A DNA stretch of 18,440 nt from CAISIP01 sp031367285 (GTDB taxonomy: Bacteria > Pseudomonadota > Gammaproteobacteria > Burkholderiales > Burkholderiaceae_C). Numbering within the stretch: position 1 is the first letter of the stretch; the number at the start of each line of letters is the position of its first letter. Position numbers and translations under genes: made by a program. Below, piece after piece: positions 6,937 through 14,036 of the stretch. The stretch spans positions 1 through 18,440 of the forward strand of contig JANLPN010000010.1 in NCBI GenBank assembly GCA_031367285.1. Reading direction: 5' to 3'. The notes beneath the pieces are model-generated. The model made no database searches. It had not been told where the DNA came from and saw only the letters and a program-made list of their open reading frames with translations.

Positions 6937-8508
6937 ATGGCAATGATCGACACCCCCACGGATTCGGGACTTATTCTCGACCGCCGTCAAATCATCACCG
7001 GCGCCGCGGCGCTGGGTCTATCCGCTACCTTTGGCGCCATGCCTGCCATGGCCCAGGGCGCGCCCAAAAAAGGTGGCACACTGCGCCTGGGCATGGAAGG
7101 TGGTTCGGCCTCGGACAGCCTGGACCCTCGCACCTATGCGGACTCCATCCCGATTGCCTACAGCCTGATGTTCTGGAACACGCTGGTCGAGATTGATACC
7201 AAGGGCAATGCAACGCCCGAGCTGGCCGAAAGCTGGGAGTCCAAACCCGGCGCGAAGGAATGGATCATCAATCTGCGCAAGGGCATGACCTTCACGTCGG
7301 GCAAAACGCTGGATGTGGATGATGTGATCTATTCGCTCGGAATCCACCGCGGCGCCGACACCAAGTCCCCCGCCAAAGGCATTCTTGAGCCCATCACCGA
7401 GATGAAAAAGCTCTCGCCGACGCAGTTGCAGATAACACTGTCCGCCGGCAACGCCGACCTGCCCTTCATCCTGTCCGATTACCACCTGATCATTGTTCCC
7501 AAGGACACCAAGGATTTCTCCAAGCCGGATGGCACGGGTGCATTCACGCTGCAGGAATGGCAGCCCGGCGTGCGTATCGTGGCCAAGCGCAAACCAGGCA
7601 ACTACTGGAAGCCTGGCCGCGGCAACTTCGATACGGTGGAGCTGCGCTACATCATCGATGCGGCGGCCCGTACGCAGGCGCTGGTGACTGGCCAGGTCGA
7701 TGCCGTGAACCGACTCGATCCCAAAACCGTGGGCTTGTTGTCCAAGAACAAGAACCTGCAGGTATCGCGCACCAAGGGTACTGGCAACCGCTTTGCGTTT
7801 GTGGCGCTGACCGACACCGATCCGTTCAAGAGCCGTGATCTGGTGCTGGCCATGAAGTACGGCATCGACCGCAAGAAGATTGTCGACAACGTGTACTCCG
7901 GCTACGCAACCATTGGCAACGACCACACCGTCGGCCCGGCCAACAAGTACTACGATCCCAAGCAAAAGCAGCGCGCCTACGATCCGGACAAGGCCAAGTT
8001 CCACCTGAAGAAGTCCGGCTTCACTGGCAAGATTGAACTGCAGGTGTCCGAGGGTGCGTACTCCGGCGCGACCGACTCGGGCGTGTTGTTCCAGGAGTCT
8101 TTCAAGAAGACGGGTGGCGAGATCGATCTCAAGCGTGTCTCCGGCGACGGTTATTGGGACAACGTATGGCTCAAGGCACCGTTTTGCGCCGTGTACTGGG
8201 GCAACCGTCCGACCGCCGACCTGCAGTTGTCGCAAACCTTCGTCAAGGGCCAGGCCTGGAACGACACCCACTACGACAACCCCAAGTTTGACAAGCTGGT
8301 GGTGGACGCGCGGGTCGAACTCGACGAGAACAAACGCAAGGCCATGTACGCGGAATGCCAGGCGCTGTTGTCGGAAGAAGCCGGCATGGTGTGTTTTGCC
8401 ATTGGCGACCAGATGGATGGCGGCAGCACCAAACTTCGCGGCCTGGCCGCCCATGCGCGTTACGACATGAACGACCAGCGTCTGGCCGAAAAGGGCTGGT
8501 TCGCTTGA
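6937..8508 (+). CDS. ABC transporter substrate-binding protein, dipeptide/oligopeptide/nickel family (SBP_bac_5)
   Basis: 523 residues. The N-terminus carries a Tat-like signal: DRRQIITG with R16-R17, a hydrophobic stretch to about 33, then AMA before Q40 as the likely cleavage site. The mature part has the family hallmarks: GGTLRLGMEGG, LDPRTYADSIPIAYSLMFWNTLVEID, ELAESWESKPGAKEWIINLRKG and a DDVIYSLG region, ending near a QMDGGSTKLRGL segment. The protein delivers a peptide-like solute to the permeases encoded next. Start ATG 6937, with GGAGA at 6923-6927 as a well-placed ribosome-binding site; ATG 6943 is an alternative. Members of this family also carry opines, glutathione, nickel and other small cations, so the neighbouring catabolic genes make a betaine, a hydroxyproline peptide or a similar amine plausible (inference). 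A 121-bp palindrome overlaps its stop codon. Confidence 0.92.
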   Translation: MAMIDTPTDSGLILDRRQIITGAAALGLSATFGAMPAMAQGAPKKGGTLRLGMEGGSASDSLDPRTYADSIPIAYSLMFWNTLVEIDTKGNATPELAESWESKPGAKEWIINLRKGMTFTSGKTLDVDDVIYSLGIHRGADTKSPAKGILEPITEMKKLSPTQLQITLSAGNADLPFILSDYHLIIVPKDTKDFSKPDGTGAFTLQEWQPGVRIVAKRKPGNYWKPGRGNFDTVELRYIIDAAARTQALVTGQVDAVNRLDPKTVGLLSKNKNLQVSRTKGTGNRFAFVALTDTDPFKSRDLVLAMKYGIDRKKIVDNVYSGYATIGNDHTVGPANKYYDPKQKQRAYDPDKAKFHLKKSGFTGKIELQVSEGAYSGATDSGVLFQESFKKTGGEIDLKRVSGDGYWDNVWLKAPFCAVYWGNRPTADLQLSQTFVKGQAWNDTHYDNPKFDKLVVDARVELDENKRKAMYAECQALLSEEAGMVCFAIGDQMDGGSTKLRGLAAHARYDMNDQRLAEKGWFA

Positions 8509-8627
8509 GTTGGTGAATCTTTCTGCTGCGCGGGCCAATCTGGCGCCTGCGGTGCTCACCGTACAGGTGTACGGCTCCGCTCCTCGACGCCACCTTGGAC
8601 CGCTCGCGACGAAATCTTCACCAACTC
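8507..8627. repeat. 121-bp imperfect palindrome between binding-protein and permease genes
   Basis: Outer arms GAGTTGGTGAA (8507-8517) and TTCACCAACTC (8617-8627) are perfect, and much of the interior also pairs imperfectly. The centre is a perfect hairpin CCGTACaggtGTACGG (8559-8574). It carries two boxes, CTGCGGTGCTC (8547-8557) and CGCTCCTCG (8578-8586), that recur around the palindromes at 17317-17795, so it belongs to the same repeat family. As RNA it would form a long hairpin just after the binding-protein gene, a position where hairpins commonly protect upstream mRNA or reduce readthrough into permease genes. Confidence 0.75.
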
Positions 8628-8689
8628 AATGTTCTTGCATGGAATAGGCTGCGGCAACGGTTCGCGGCTTTTAATGGGCGTGCATTTTG

Positions 8690-8723
8690 CTTGACTGCTG
8701 ACGGTCAAGCCGGCGCGTTTTTT
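8690..8723 (+). terminator. Weak terminator-like hairpin before the permease genes
   Basis: CTTGAC (8690-8695) pairs with GTCAAG (8704-8709) around an 8-nt loop; a run of six T lies at 8718-8723. The stem-to-T gap contains a GC-rich 8 nt, so this is weak. It may contribute to partial termination after the binding-protein gene. The rest of 8628-8780 holds no supported gene. Confidence 0.25.
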
Positions 8724-8795
8724 CCCAGCACTGTTTTTGCGGTGCAAACTGTTGTGGCGACGTCCGCCTGACCCAGCTTCTTAGGAAGATCCCCA

Positions 8796-9743
8796 ATGTT
8801 AAGACTCGTATTAAATCGACTGGGGCTGGGCGTACTGACGCTCTTCGCCGTCTCCCTGCTGATCTTTGTATGTACCCAGATCCTGCCGGGCGACGTTGCC
8901 TCGGCCGTATTGGGCAACCAGGCGACCCCGGAAGCATTGGCGGTCTTTCGCAAGGAACTGGGCCTTGACCAGCCCGCCTATTTGCGATTCTTCAACTGGT
9001 TGTGGGGCGCGGTGCGCGGTGACCTGGGCGTGGCGATGACCAATAAGCGCGTCATCATCGACGAGTTGCTGCCGCGGCTTTACAACACCCTGTTCCTGGC
9101 CGGCTACGCGGCCCTGATAGCGATCCCGCTGTCGGTGGGCCTGGGCATTCTGGCTGCCATCAACGAGGGCAAGTTCGTGGACCGCGCGGCCAACGTACTG
9201 ACGCTGATCACCATTTCCGTGCCCGAGTTTTTTATTGCGTACCTGCTGATCATCCTGTTCGTCGTTAACCTCGAGTGGTTCCCTTCGCTGGCCACGGTGT
9301 TCCCGGGCATCAGTTTCGGCGAGCGCGTCTACATCACCACCTTACCGGCGATTGCGCTCACGTTGCTGGTGGCGGCGCATATGTTGCGCATGACCCGCAG
9401 TTCGGTGCTGGCCGTCATGTCCAGCCCCTACATTGAGATGGCTTTTCTCAAAGGTGCAACCCGCTCGCGCGTGATCGTGCGCCATGCGCTGCCGAATGCG
9501 GCGGCCCCCATCATCACGGTGATCGCACTCAACATTGCCTACTTGGTGGTGGGCGTGGTGGTGCTGGAGGCGGTGTTCGTATATCCCGGTATCGGGCAAC
9601 TCATGGTGGACGGGGTTGCCAAGCGCGATGTGCCGGTCATTCAGGCCTGCGGCCTCGTGTTTGCCGGTGTGTTCGTGATGCTCAACACTTTGGCCGACGT
9701 GCTGGTCATCCTGGTCAACCCCCGCTTGCGCCACAAACGTTGA
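8796..9743 (+). CDS. ABC transporter permease, DppB/OppB type
   Basis: 315 residues. A first membrane helix (about 9-29, LGVLTLFAVSLLIFVCTQIL) is followed by the periplasmic loop with GDVASAVLGNQATPEALAVF, then five more hydrophobic segments from about 98 onward. The EAA-type coupling loop FLKGATRSRVIVRHALPNAA (about 211-230) docks on the ATPase. This is the first permease of a Dpp/Opp-type importer. Start ATG 8796 with a strong Shine-Dalgarno AGGAAGA at 8783-8789. The stop overlaps the next permease start (TGATG), implying translational coupling. Confidence 0.93.
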   Translation: MLRLVLNRLGLGVLTLFAVSLLIFVCTQILPGDVASAVLGNQATPEALAVFRKELGLDQPAYLRFFNWLWGAVRGDLGVAMTNKRVIIDELLPRLYNTLFLAGYAALIAIPLSVGLGILAAINEGKFVDRAANVLTLITISVPEFFIAYLLIILFVVNLEWFPSLATVFPGISFGERVYITTLPAIALTLLVAAHMLRMTRSSVLAVMSSPYIEMAFLKGATRSRVIVRHALPNAAAPIITVIALNIAYLVVGVVVLEAVFVYPGIGQLMVDGVAKRDVPVIQACGLVFAGVFVMLNTLADVLVILVNPRLRHKR

Positions 9744-10588
9744 TGGTGAAAAAAATGAAAATACTTGGTCACAAACCCACCGCCACGGCCTGGATTGGCA
9801 TGGCGATTATTGTCATCAACGTGTTGATCGCGGTGCTTGGCCCGCTGGTCGCCCCGTATTCGCAATCGGAGACCGTGGGCGCGACCTGGGATGAGCCCTC
9901 CATGAAGATGCTGCTGGGCGCCGACCAGATTGGTCGCGACATGGTGACCCGGCTGATTTATGGCGCGCGCACAACCATCGGTGTAGCGCTGGCGACCACC
10001 TGCATTTCGTTTTTCATTGGTATCACACTCGGCTTTGCCGGGGCGGTGCTGGGTGGATGGGTAGACAACGTGATTTCCCGCCTGGTGGACGTGATCCTGT
10101 CGATTCCGCTGTTGATTCTGGCCTTGATCATCCTGGGAGTGTTCGGCTCATCGATTCCGGTGCTGATCCTGACCATCGCCGTGCTGGACTCGACACGCGT
10201 GTTCCGGCTGGCGCGCGCCTTGGGCATGAACCTGACCGTGCTGGAATACGTGGAGGCGGCCCGGCTGCGCGGCGAAGGTACCTGGTGGATCATCCGGCGC
10301 GAAATTTTGCCCAACGCGTCGGCGCCGCTGGTGTCGGAGTTCGGCCTGCGCTTCTGCTTCAACTTCCTGTTCATCGCGGCGCTGTCCTTCCTCGGCCTGG
10401 GTATTCAGCCGCCGTTCGCTGACTGGGGCGGCATGGTGCGCGAAAACGCGGCCGCCATCAACTTCGGCATGCTGGCGCCGATCTGGCCGGCACTGGCCAT
10501 CACCACGCTCACGGTGGGTGTGAATCTGGTGGTGGACTGGTTGCTCTCGATCGAATCGCGTCCGTCCGGCGCGCAAGCGGAACTGTGA
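9743..10588 (+). CDS. ABC transporter permease, DppC/OppC type
   Basis: 281 residues from the ATG at 9743, which shares its A with the dppB-like stop; ATG 9755 is an alternative and a TTG at 9740 is possible. One helix near 15-35 precedes the loop containing LLGADQIGRDMVTRLIYGAR, the hallmark DppC segment, then five hydrophobic segments. The EAA loop reads YVEAARLRGEGTWWIIRREI followed by LPNASAPL. It pairs with the preceding permease in the inner membrane. An 7-bp gap separates it from the ATPase gene. Confidence 0.92.
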   Translation: MVKKMKILGHKPTATAWIGMAIIVINVLIAVLGPLVAPYSQSETVGATWDEPSMKMLLGADQIGRDMVTRLIYGARTTIGVALATTCISFFIGITLGFAGAVLGGWVDNVISRLVDVILSIPLLILALIILGVFGSSIPVLILTIAVLDSTRVFRLARALGMNLTVLEYVEAARLRGEGTWWIIRREILPNASAPLVSEFGLRFCFNFLFIAALSFLGLGIQPPFADWGGMVRENAAAINFGMLAPIWPALAITTLTVGVNLVVDWLLSIESRPSGAQAEL

Positions 10589-10595
10589 GAACACC

Positions 10596-12305
10596 ATGAC
10601 TGACAAAAAAATAATTCTGCAGATCAAGGGCTTGCGGCTGGAGGCGGTGCGTGGCGGCTCGGTGATCGTCGACAACGTAAGCGTCACGCTGCATGCGGGC
10701 GAGGTGCTGGGCCTGATCGGCGAAAGCGGTGCCGGCAAGTCCACCATCGGCCTGTCAGCGATGTCGTATGCGCGCGCCGGCGTACATATCGCGGGCGGCG
10801 CGGTCGAGATCGACGGCATCGACATCCGCAAGCTCAATGCCGCGGGGCGCCGTGCCGTGCGGGGACGCCGCATCGCCTATGTGGCGCAGTCCGCCACGGC
10901 CGCGTTCAACCCGGCCCATACCATCATGGACCAGGTCTGCGAAGCGCCGCTTATACACGGCCTGATGAAACGCGAAGAGGCCGAGACCTGGGCCCGCCAT
11001 TTGTTCAAGTCGCTCGATTTGCCCGAGCCGGAAACTTTTGGTGAACGTTATCCGCACCAGGCTTCGGGTGGCCAACTGCAACGCGCCATGGCGGCCATGG
11101 CCATGTCCTGCCGCCCCGATATCCTGGTGCTGGACGAACCCACCACGGCGCTGGACGTGACGACGCAGATCGAGGTGCTGATCCTGCTCAAGTCGCTGAT
11201 CCGCGAATACGGCACGGCGGCGCTCTACATCACGCACGACCTCGCGGTGGTGGCCCAGGTGGCCGACCGCATCAAGGTGCTGCGCCACGGCAAGGAAGTG
11301 GAAGAGGGCACCGTCGATGGCGTGTTGCAGGCACCGACGCAGGACTACTCGGCGCGGCTGGTGGCCGTCCGCGGCGCCGCACACAGCGAACGTGCCGTGC
11401 AGTCCACGGTCAAACCAGACACCATCCTGAAGCTCGACCATATCGACGCTGCCTATGGCACGTTCAAGGTGGTGAACGACGTGAGCCTGGACGTGCGCCG
11501 TGGCGAAACGGTTGCGGTGGTGGGCGAGTCCGGCTCCGGTAAATCCACGCTGGCGCGCATCATCACGGGCCTGTTGCCGCCTGTGGCCGGCACGATTCTG
11601 TTCAAAGGCAAGGAGTTGCCCAAGAGCCTCGGGGAGCGCAGCAAAGACCTGAAACGCATGATCCAGCTGGTCTACCAGATACCGGACGTTGCGCTCAACC
11701 CGCGCCAGACCTTGCTGGAGACCATCGGACGGCCGGTGAGTTTTTACTTTGGCCTGGGTGGCAGCCAGACCGTCACGCCGGGTGAGCACCAGACCATCCA
11801 GGAAGCGGTCGGCCGGCCATCGACCCTGTACTTCGGCATGGGTGCTGCCGAGGTCAACACACGCACCAAGGAACTGCTCGACCTGGTGGAGTTGCCGCAG
11901 AACTTTTTGACGCGTTATCCGACCGAATTATCAGGAGGGCAAAAGCAGCGTGTTTGTATTGCCCGCGCCCTGGCGGCCAACCCGGACCTGATCATCCTGG
12001 ACGAACCCACCTCGGCGCTGGACCCGCTGGTGGCCGAAGAAATCCTCAAGCTGCTGCGCCGCCTGCAAGCCGAGCTGAGCCTGTCGTATGTGCTGATCAC
12101 CCACGACCTGGACGTGGTGCACCGCATCGCCCACCGTACGGCGGTGATGTTGCGCGGATCGTTCGTGGCGTTTGACGAAACCGAACGCATCTTCGAAGGG
12201 CCGTTCCACCCCTACACCGAGAAACTCGTGACCGCCGTGCCGGTGATGCGCAGCGACTGGCTCGATGGGGTGCTGGCGAAGCGGGCCGCGGCTGCCACTG
12301 CCTGA
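10596..12305 (+). CDS. Fused double ATPase of dipeptide-type ABC importer (DppD-DppF/GsiA-like)
   Basis: 569 residues with two complete nucleotide-binding domains in one chain. NBD1: Walker A GESGAGKST (42-50), Q-loop Q98, signature SGGQLQ (157-162), Walker B DILVLDE (175-181), H-loop H214. NBD2: Walker A GESGSGKST (310-318), Q-loop Q361, signature LSGGQKQ (445-451), Walker B DLIILDE (464-470), H-loop H503. All catalytic elements are intact, so it should power the importer alone. Odd point: in the helical subdomain of NBD2 the segment ETIGRPVSFYFGLGG (375-389) is followed 28 residues later by a similar EAVGRPSTLYFGMGA (403-417), an apparent internal duplication where relatives usually have one copy. 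Start ATG 10596, 7 bp after the permease stop. Confidence 0.93.
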   Translation: MTDKKIILQIKGLRLEAVRGGSVIVDNVSVTLHAGEVLGLIGESGAGKSTIGLSAMSYARAGVHIAGGAVEIDGIDIRKLNAAGRRAVRGRRIAYVAQSATAAFNPAHTIMDQVCEAPLIHGLMKREEAETWARHLFKSLDLPEPETFGERYPHQASGGQLQRAMAAMAMSCRPDILVLDEPTTALDVTTQIEVLILLKSLIREYGTAALYITHDLAVVAQVADRIKVLRHGKEVEEGTVDGVLQAPTQDYSARLVAVRGAAHSERAVQSTVKPDTILKLDHIDAAYGTFKVVNDVSLDVRRGETVAVVGESGSGKSTLARIITGLLPPVAGTILFKGKELPKSLGERSKDLKRMIQLVYQIPDVALNPRQTLLETIGRPVSFYFGLGGSQTVTPGEHQTIQEAVGRPSTLYFGMGAAEVNTRTKELLDLVELPQNFLTRYPTELSGGQKQRVCIARALAANPDLIILDEPTSALDPLVAEEILKLLRRLQAELSLSYVLITHDLDVVHRIAHRTAVMLRGSFVAFDETERIFEGPFHPYTEKLVTAVPVMRSDWLDGVLAKRAAAATA

Positions 12306-12330
12306 GCATTGTCGGAGCCAGAGACCGCAC

Positions 12331-12795
12331 ATGCCTGATCAGGCGCTCGCCGGCATTTACAACTACCGCGCCGTCGATGCGGCGCTGGCCACGTCGGGCC
12401 AGCCGACCGAGTTGCAGATGCAAGCCGTTGCCGCGGCCGGTTTCAATACCGTCATCAACCTGGCGCTGCATGACGACCCGCGTTACTCCTTGCCGGATGA
12501 GCCCGGCCTGGTGAGTTCGCTGGGCATGGCCTATGTACACATCCCGGTCCAGTTCGCGGAACCCACCGAAGCCGATCTGCTGGCCTTCTTTTACGCGATG
12601 GAAAAATCCGCGGGTGAGAAAGTTTGGGTCCATTGCGCGGCCAATATACGGGTCTCGGCGTTTCTCGGCCTGTACCGGGTAAGCCGCCTGGGCTGGAGCA
12701 ATAACGACGCGTTTGCGCTGATGCACGCCCTGTGGAAACCCAACGAGGTATGGGCCTCGTTTATCGCCGACATGCTGGCGCATCGCGGCGTTTGA
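12331..12795 (+). CDS. Protein tyrosine/dual-specificity phosphatase-like small protein
   Basis: 154 residues. The N-terminus (GIYNYRAVDAALATSGQPT) and AAGFNTVINLALHDDP strand-loop are typical of DUF442/PTP-like folds (SGQP followed by VINL). The P-loop position reads VHCAANIRVSAF: C102 and R107 are separated by four residues rather than the five of the canonical CX5R loop, so normal cysteine phosphatase chemistry is doubtful. I believe related proteins share an HCxxNxR version, which would make it a family trait rather than a mutation (from memory). The gene starts 25 bp after the ATPase stop (ATG 12331; GGAG at 12314-12317) and ends the importer operon. Its link to transport or betaine catabolism is unknown. 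Confidence 0.75.
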   Translation: MPDQALAGIYNYRAVDAALATSGQPTELQMQAVAAAGFNTVINLALHDDPRYSLPDEPGLVSSLGMAYVHIPVQFAEPTEADLLAFFYAMEKSAGEKVWVHCAANIRVSAFLGLYRVSRLGWSNNDAFALMHALWKPNEVWASFIADMLAHRGV

Positions 12796-12814
12796 GCGTG
12801 CTCCGGCCCGATCC

Positions 12815-12847
12815 GTGTAAAAATGAATTACTACTTCCTTTTTACAC
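12815..12847. promoter_or_regulatory. Inverted-repeat operator candidate before the DUF4143 ATPase gene
   Basis: GTGTAAAAA (12815-12823) and TTTTTACAC (12839-12847) are perfect 9-bp arms around a 15-bp AT-rich spacer, ending 9 bp before the ATG at 12857. Placement and symmetry fit an autoregulatory operator; a transcription-terminating hairpin for the upstream operon (stem followed by few T) is the alternative. Confidence 0.55.
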
Positions 12848-12856
12848 AAACCCACC

Positions 12857-14020
12857 ATGGCCAGCATTCGGCGCCATTTATTGCCTGTTCTGTTGCAACG
12901 TGCCCGCCAGTATCCCGTTGTGACCGTTACCGGCCCACGCCAGTCCGGCAAGACCACCCTGTGTCGAATGGCGTTTGCACAGCTGCCTTATGCCAATCTG
13001 GAACAACCCGACGTGCGGGAGTTCGCGCGGTCTGACCCGCTTGGTTTCCTGGCGCGGTACCCGAATGGGGCCGTGATTGACGAGGTGCAGCGCCTGCCGG
13101 AGTTGCTGAGCTGGTTGCAGGTGCGGGTGGACGCGCAGCCGGGCAACGGGCAGTTCATCCTCACCGGAAGTCACCAGTTCGAGCTGATGGCGTCGGTCAC
13201 CCAGTCCCTGGCGGGGCGCACCGCGCTGCTTCGGCTGCTTCCCTTGTCCATCAACGAACTGCGTCAGGCCGATCTGGACAGCGGCACCGACTGGCTGCTT
13301 CTGGCCGGTGGTTATCCACGCATTCATGCCCAGGGCCTGCCGCCCGCGGTTGTGTTGGGCGACTACTTCGAGACCTACGTCGAGCGTGACCTGCGCCAAT
13401 TGGTCGAACTGCGCCAGTTGCGGGAATTTCGCCGCTTCGTGCAGATGTGCGCTGGCCGCGTCGGGAATTTGCTGAATCTGCAGAGCCTGGCGGCGGATGT
13501 GGGTGTGTCGGGCCATACGGCGCGCGCATGGATGAGCTTGCTCGAGGCGAGTTACGTGGTGTACCTGTTGCCACCGTGGTTTCAAAACCTCGGCAAGCGC
13601 CTGACCAAGTCCCCCAAGCTGTACTTTTACGATGTCGGGCTGGCCGCCTGGCTGATGGGCCTGCGTGAAGTTTCACAACTGGCCAATCATCCTTTGCGCG
13701 GCCACCTGTTTGAAAACCTGGTGGTGATGGAGTTCTTCAAGCATTTTGAGCACCATGGCCTGCACCAGAATCTGCACTTTTACCGCGACAGCCATGGCCT
13801 CGAGGTGGACTTGCTGGTGGAAAACAGCGAGGTGCCGGGTGGGATAGGTCTGGTCGAGATCAAGTCCGGGCAGACCTACCACGAAGGTTTTGCCGGTACT
13901 TTGCATCGTGTAGCGCAGGTTCTGGGGTCACGCGTACAGCGCAAGATGGTGGTCTACGGAGGCAATGAAGCCTACGCTCGCAACGATGTCGAAGTTGCTG
14001 GGCTGCGGCATCTTCGCTGA
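12857..14020 (+). CDS. AAA_14/DUF4143 family ATPase
   Basis: 387 residues, the family's usual size. Walker A GPRQSGKTT (26-34), Walker B AVIDEVQRLP with D75-E76, and a sensor-like ILTGSHQF (101-108) form the AAA domain. The DUF4143 part follows (YVERDLRQL, then the winged-helix-like LQSLAADVGVSGHTARAWMS, then KLYFYDVGLAAWLMG). The C-terminus holds a PD-(D/E)xK-like core, D318 with E334-x-K336 (LVEIKSG). The biological role of these proteins is poorly known; they are scattered, often solitary, and thought to be mobile. It has its own inverted repeat upstream, a different theme from its neighbours, and runs convergent to the methyltransferase gene with only 16 bp between stops. I read it as an insertion unrelated to the catabolic island. 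Confidence 0.9.
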   Translation: MASIRRHLLPVLLQRARQYPVVTVTGPRQSGKTTLCRMAFAQLPYANLEQPDVREFARSDPLGFLARYPNGAVIDEVQRLPELLSWLQVRVDAQPGNGQFILTGSHQFELMASVTQSLAGRTALLRLLPLSINELRQADLDSGTDWLLLAGGYPRIHAQGLPPAVVLGDYFETYVERDLRQLVELRQLREFRRFVQMCAGRVGNLLNLQSLAADVGVSGHTARAWMSLLEASYVVYLLPPWFQNLGKRLTKSPKLYFYDVGLAAWLMGLREVSQLANHPLRGHLFENLVVMEFFKHFEHHGLHQNLHFYRDSHGLEVDLLVENSEVPGGIGLVEIKSGQTYHEGFAGTLHRVAQVLGSRVQRKMVVYGGNEAYARNDVEVAGLRHLR

Positions 14021-14036
14021 GGCGCCGCGCAGGTCG

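Noticed and set aside
7018..8559. 513-codon minus-strand open frame
   Set aside because: Complement of the binding-protein gene, which has clear motifs, a signal peptide and a ribosome-binding site; the antisense frame shows none.
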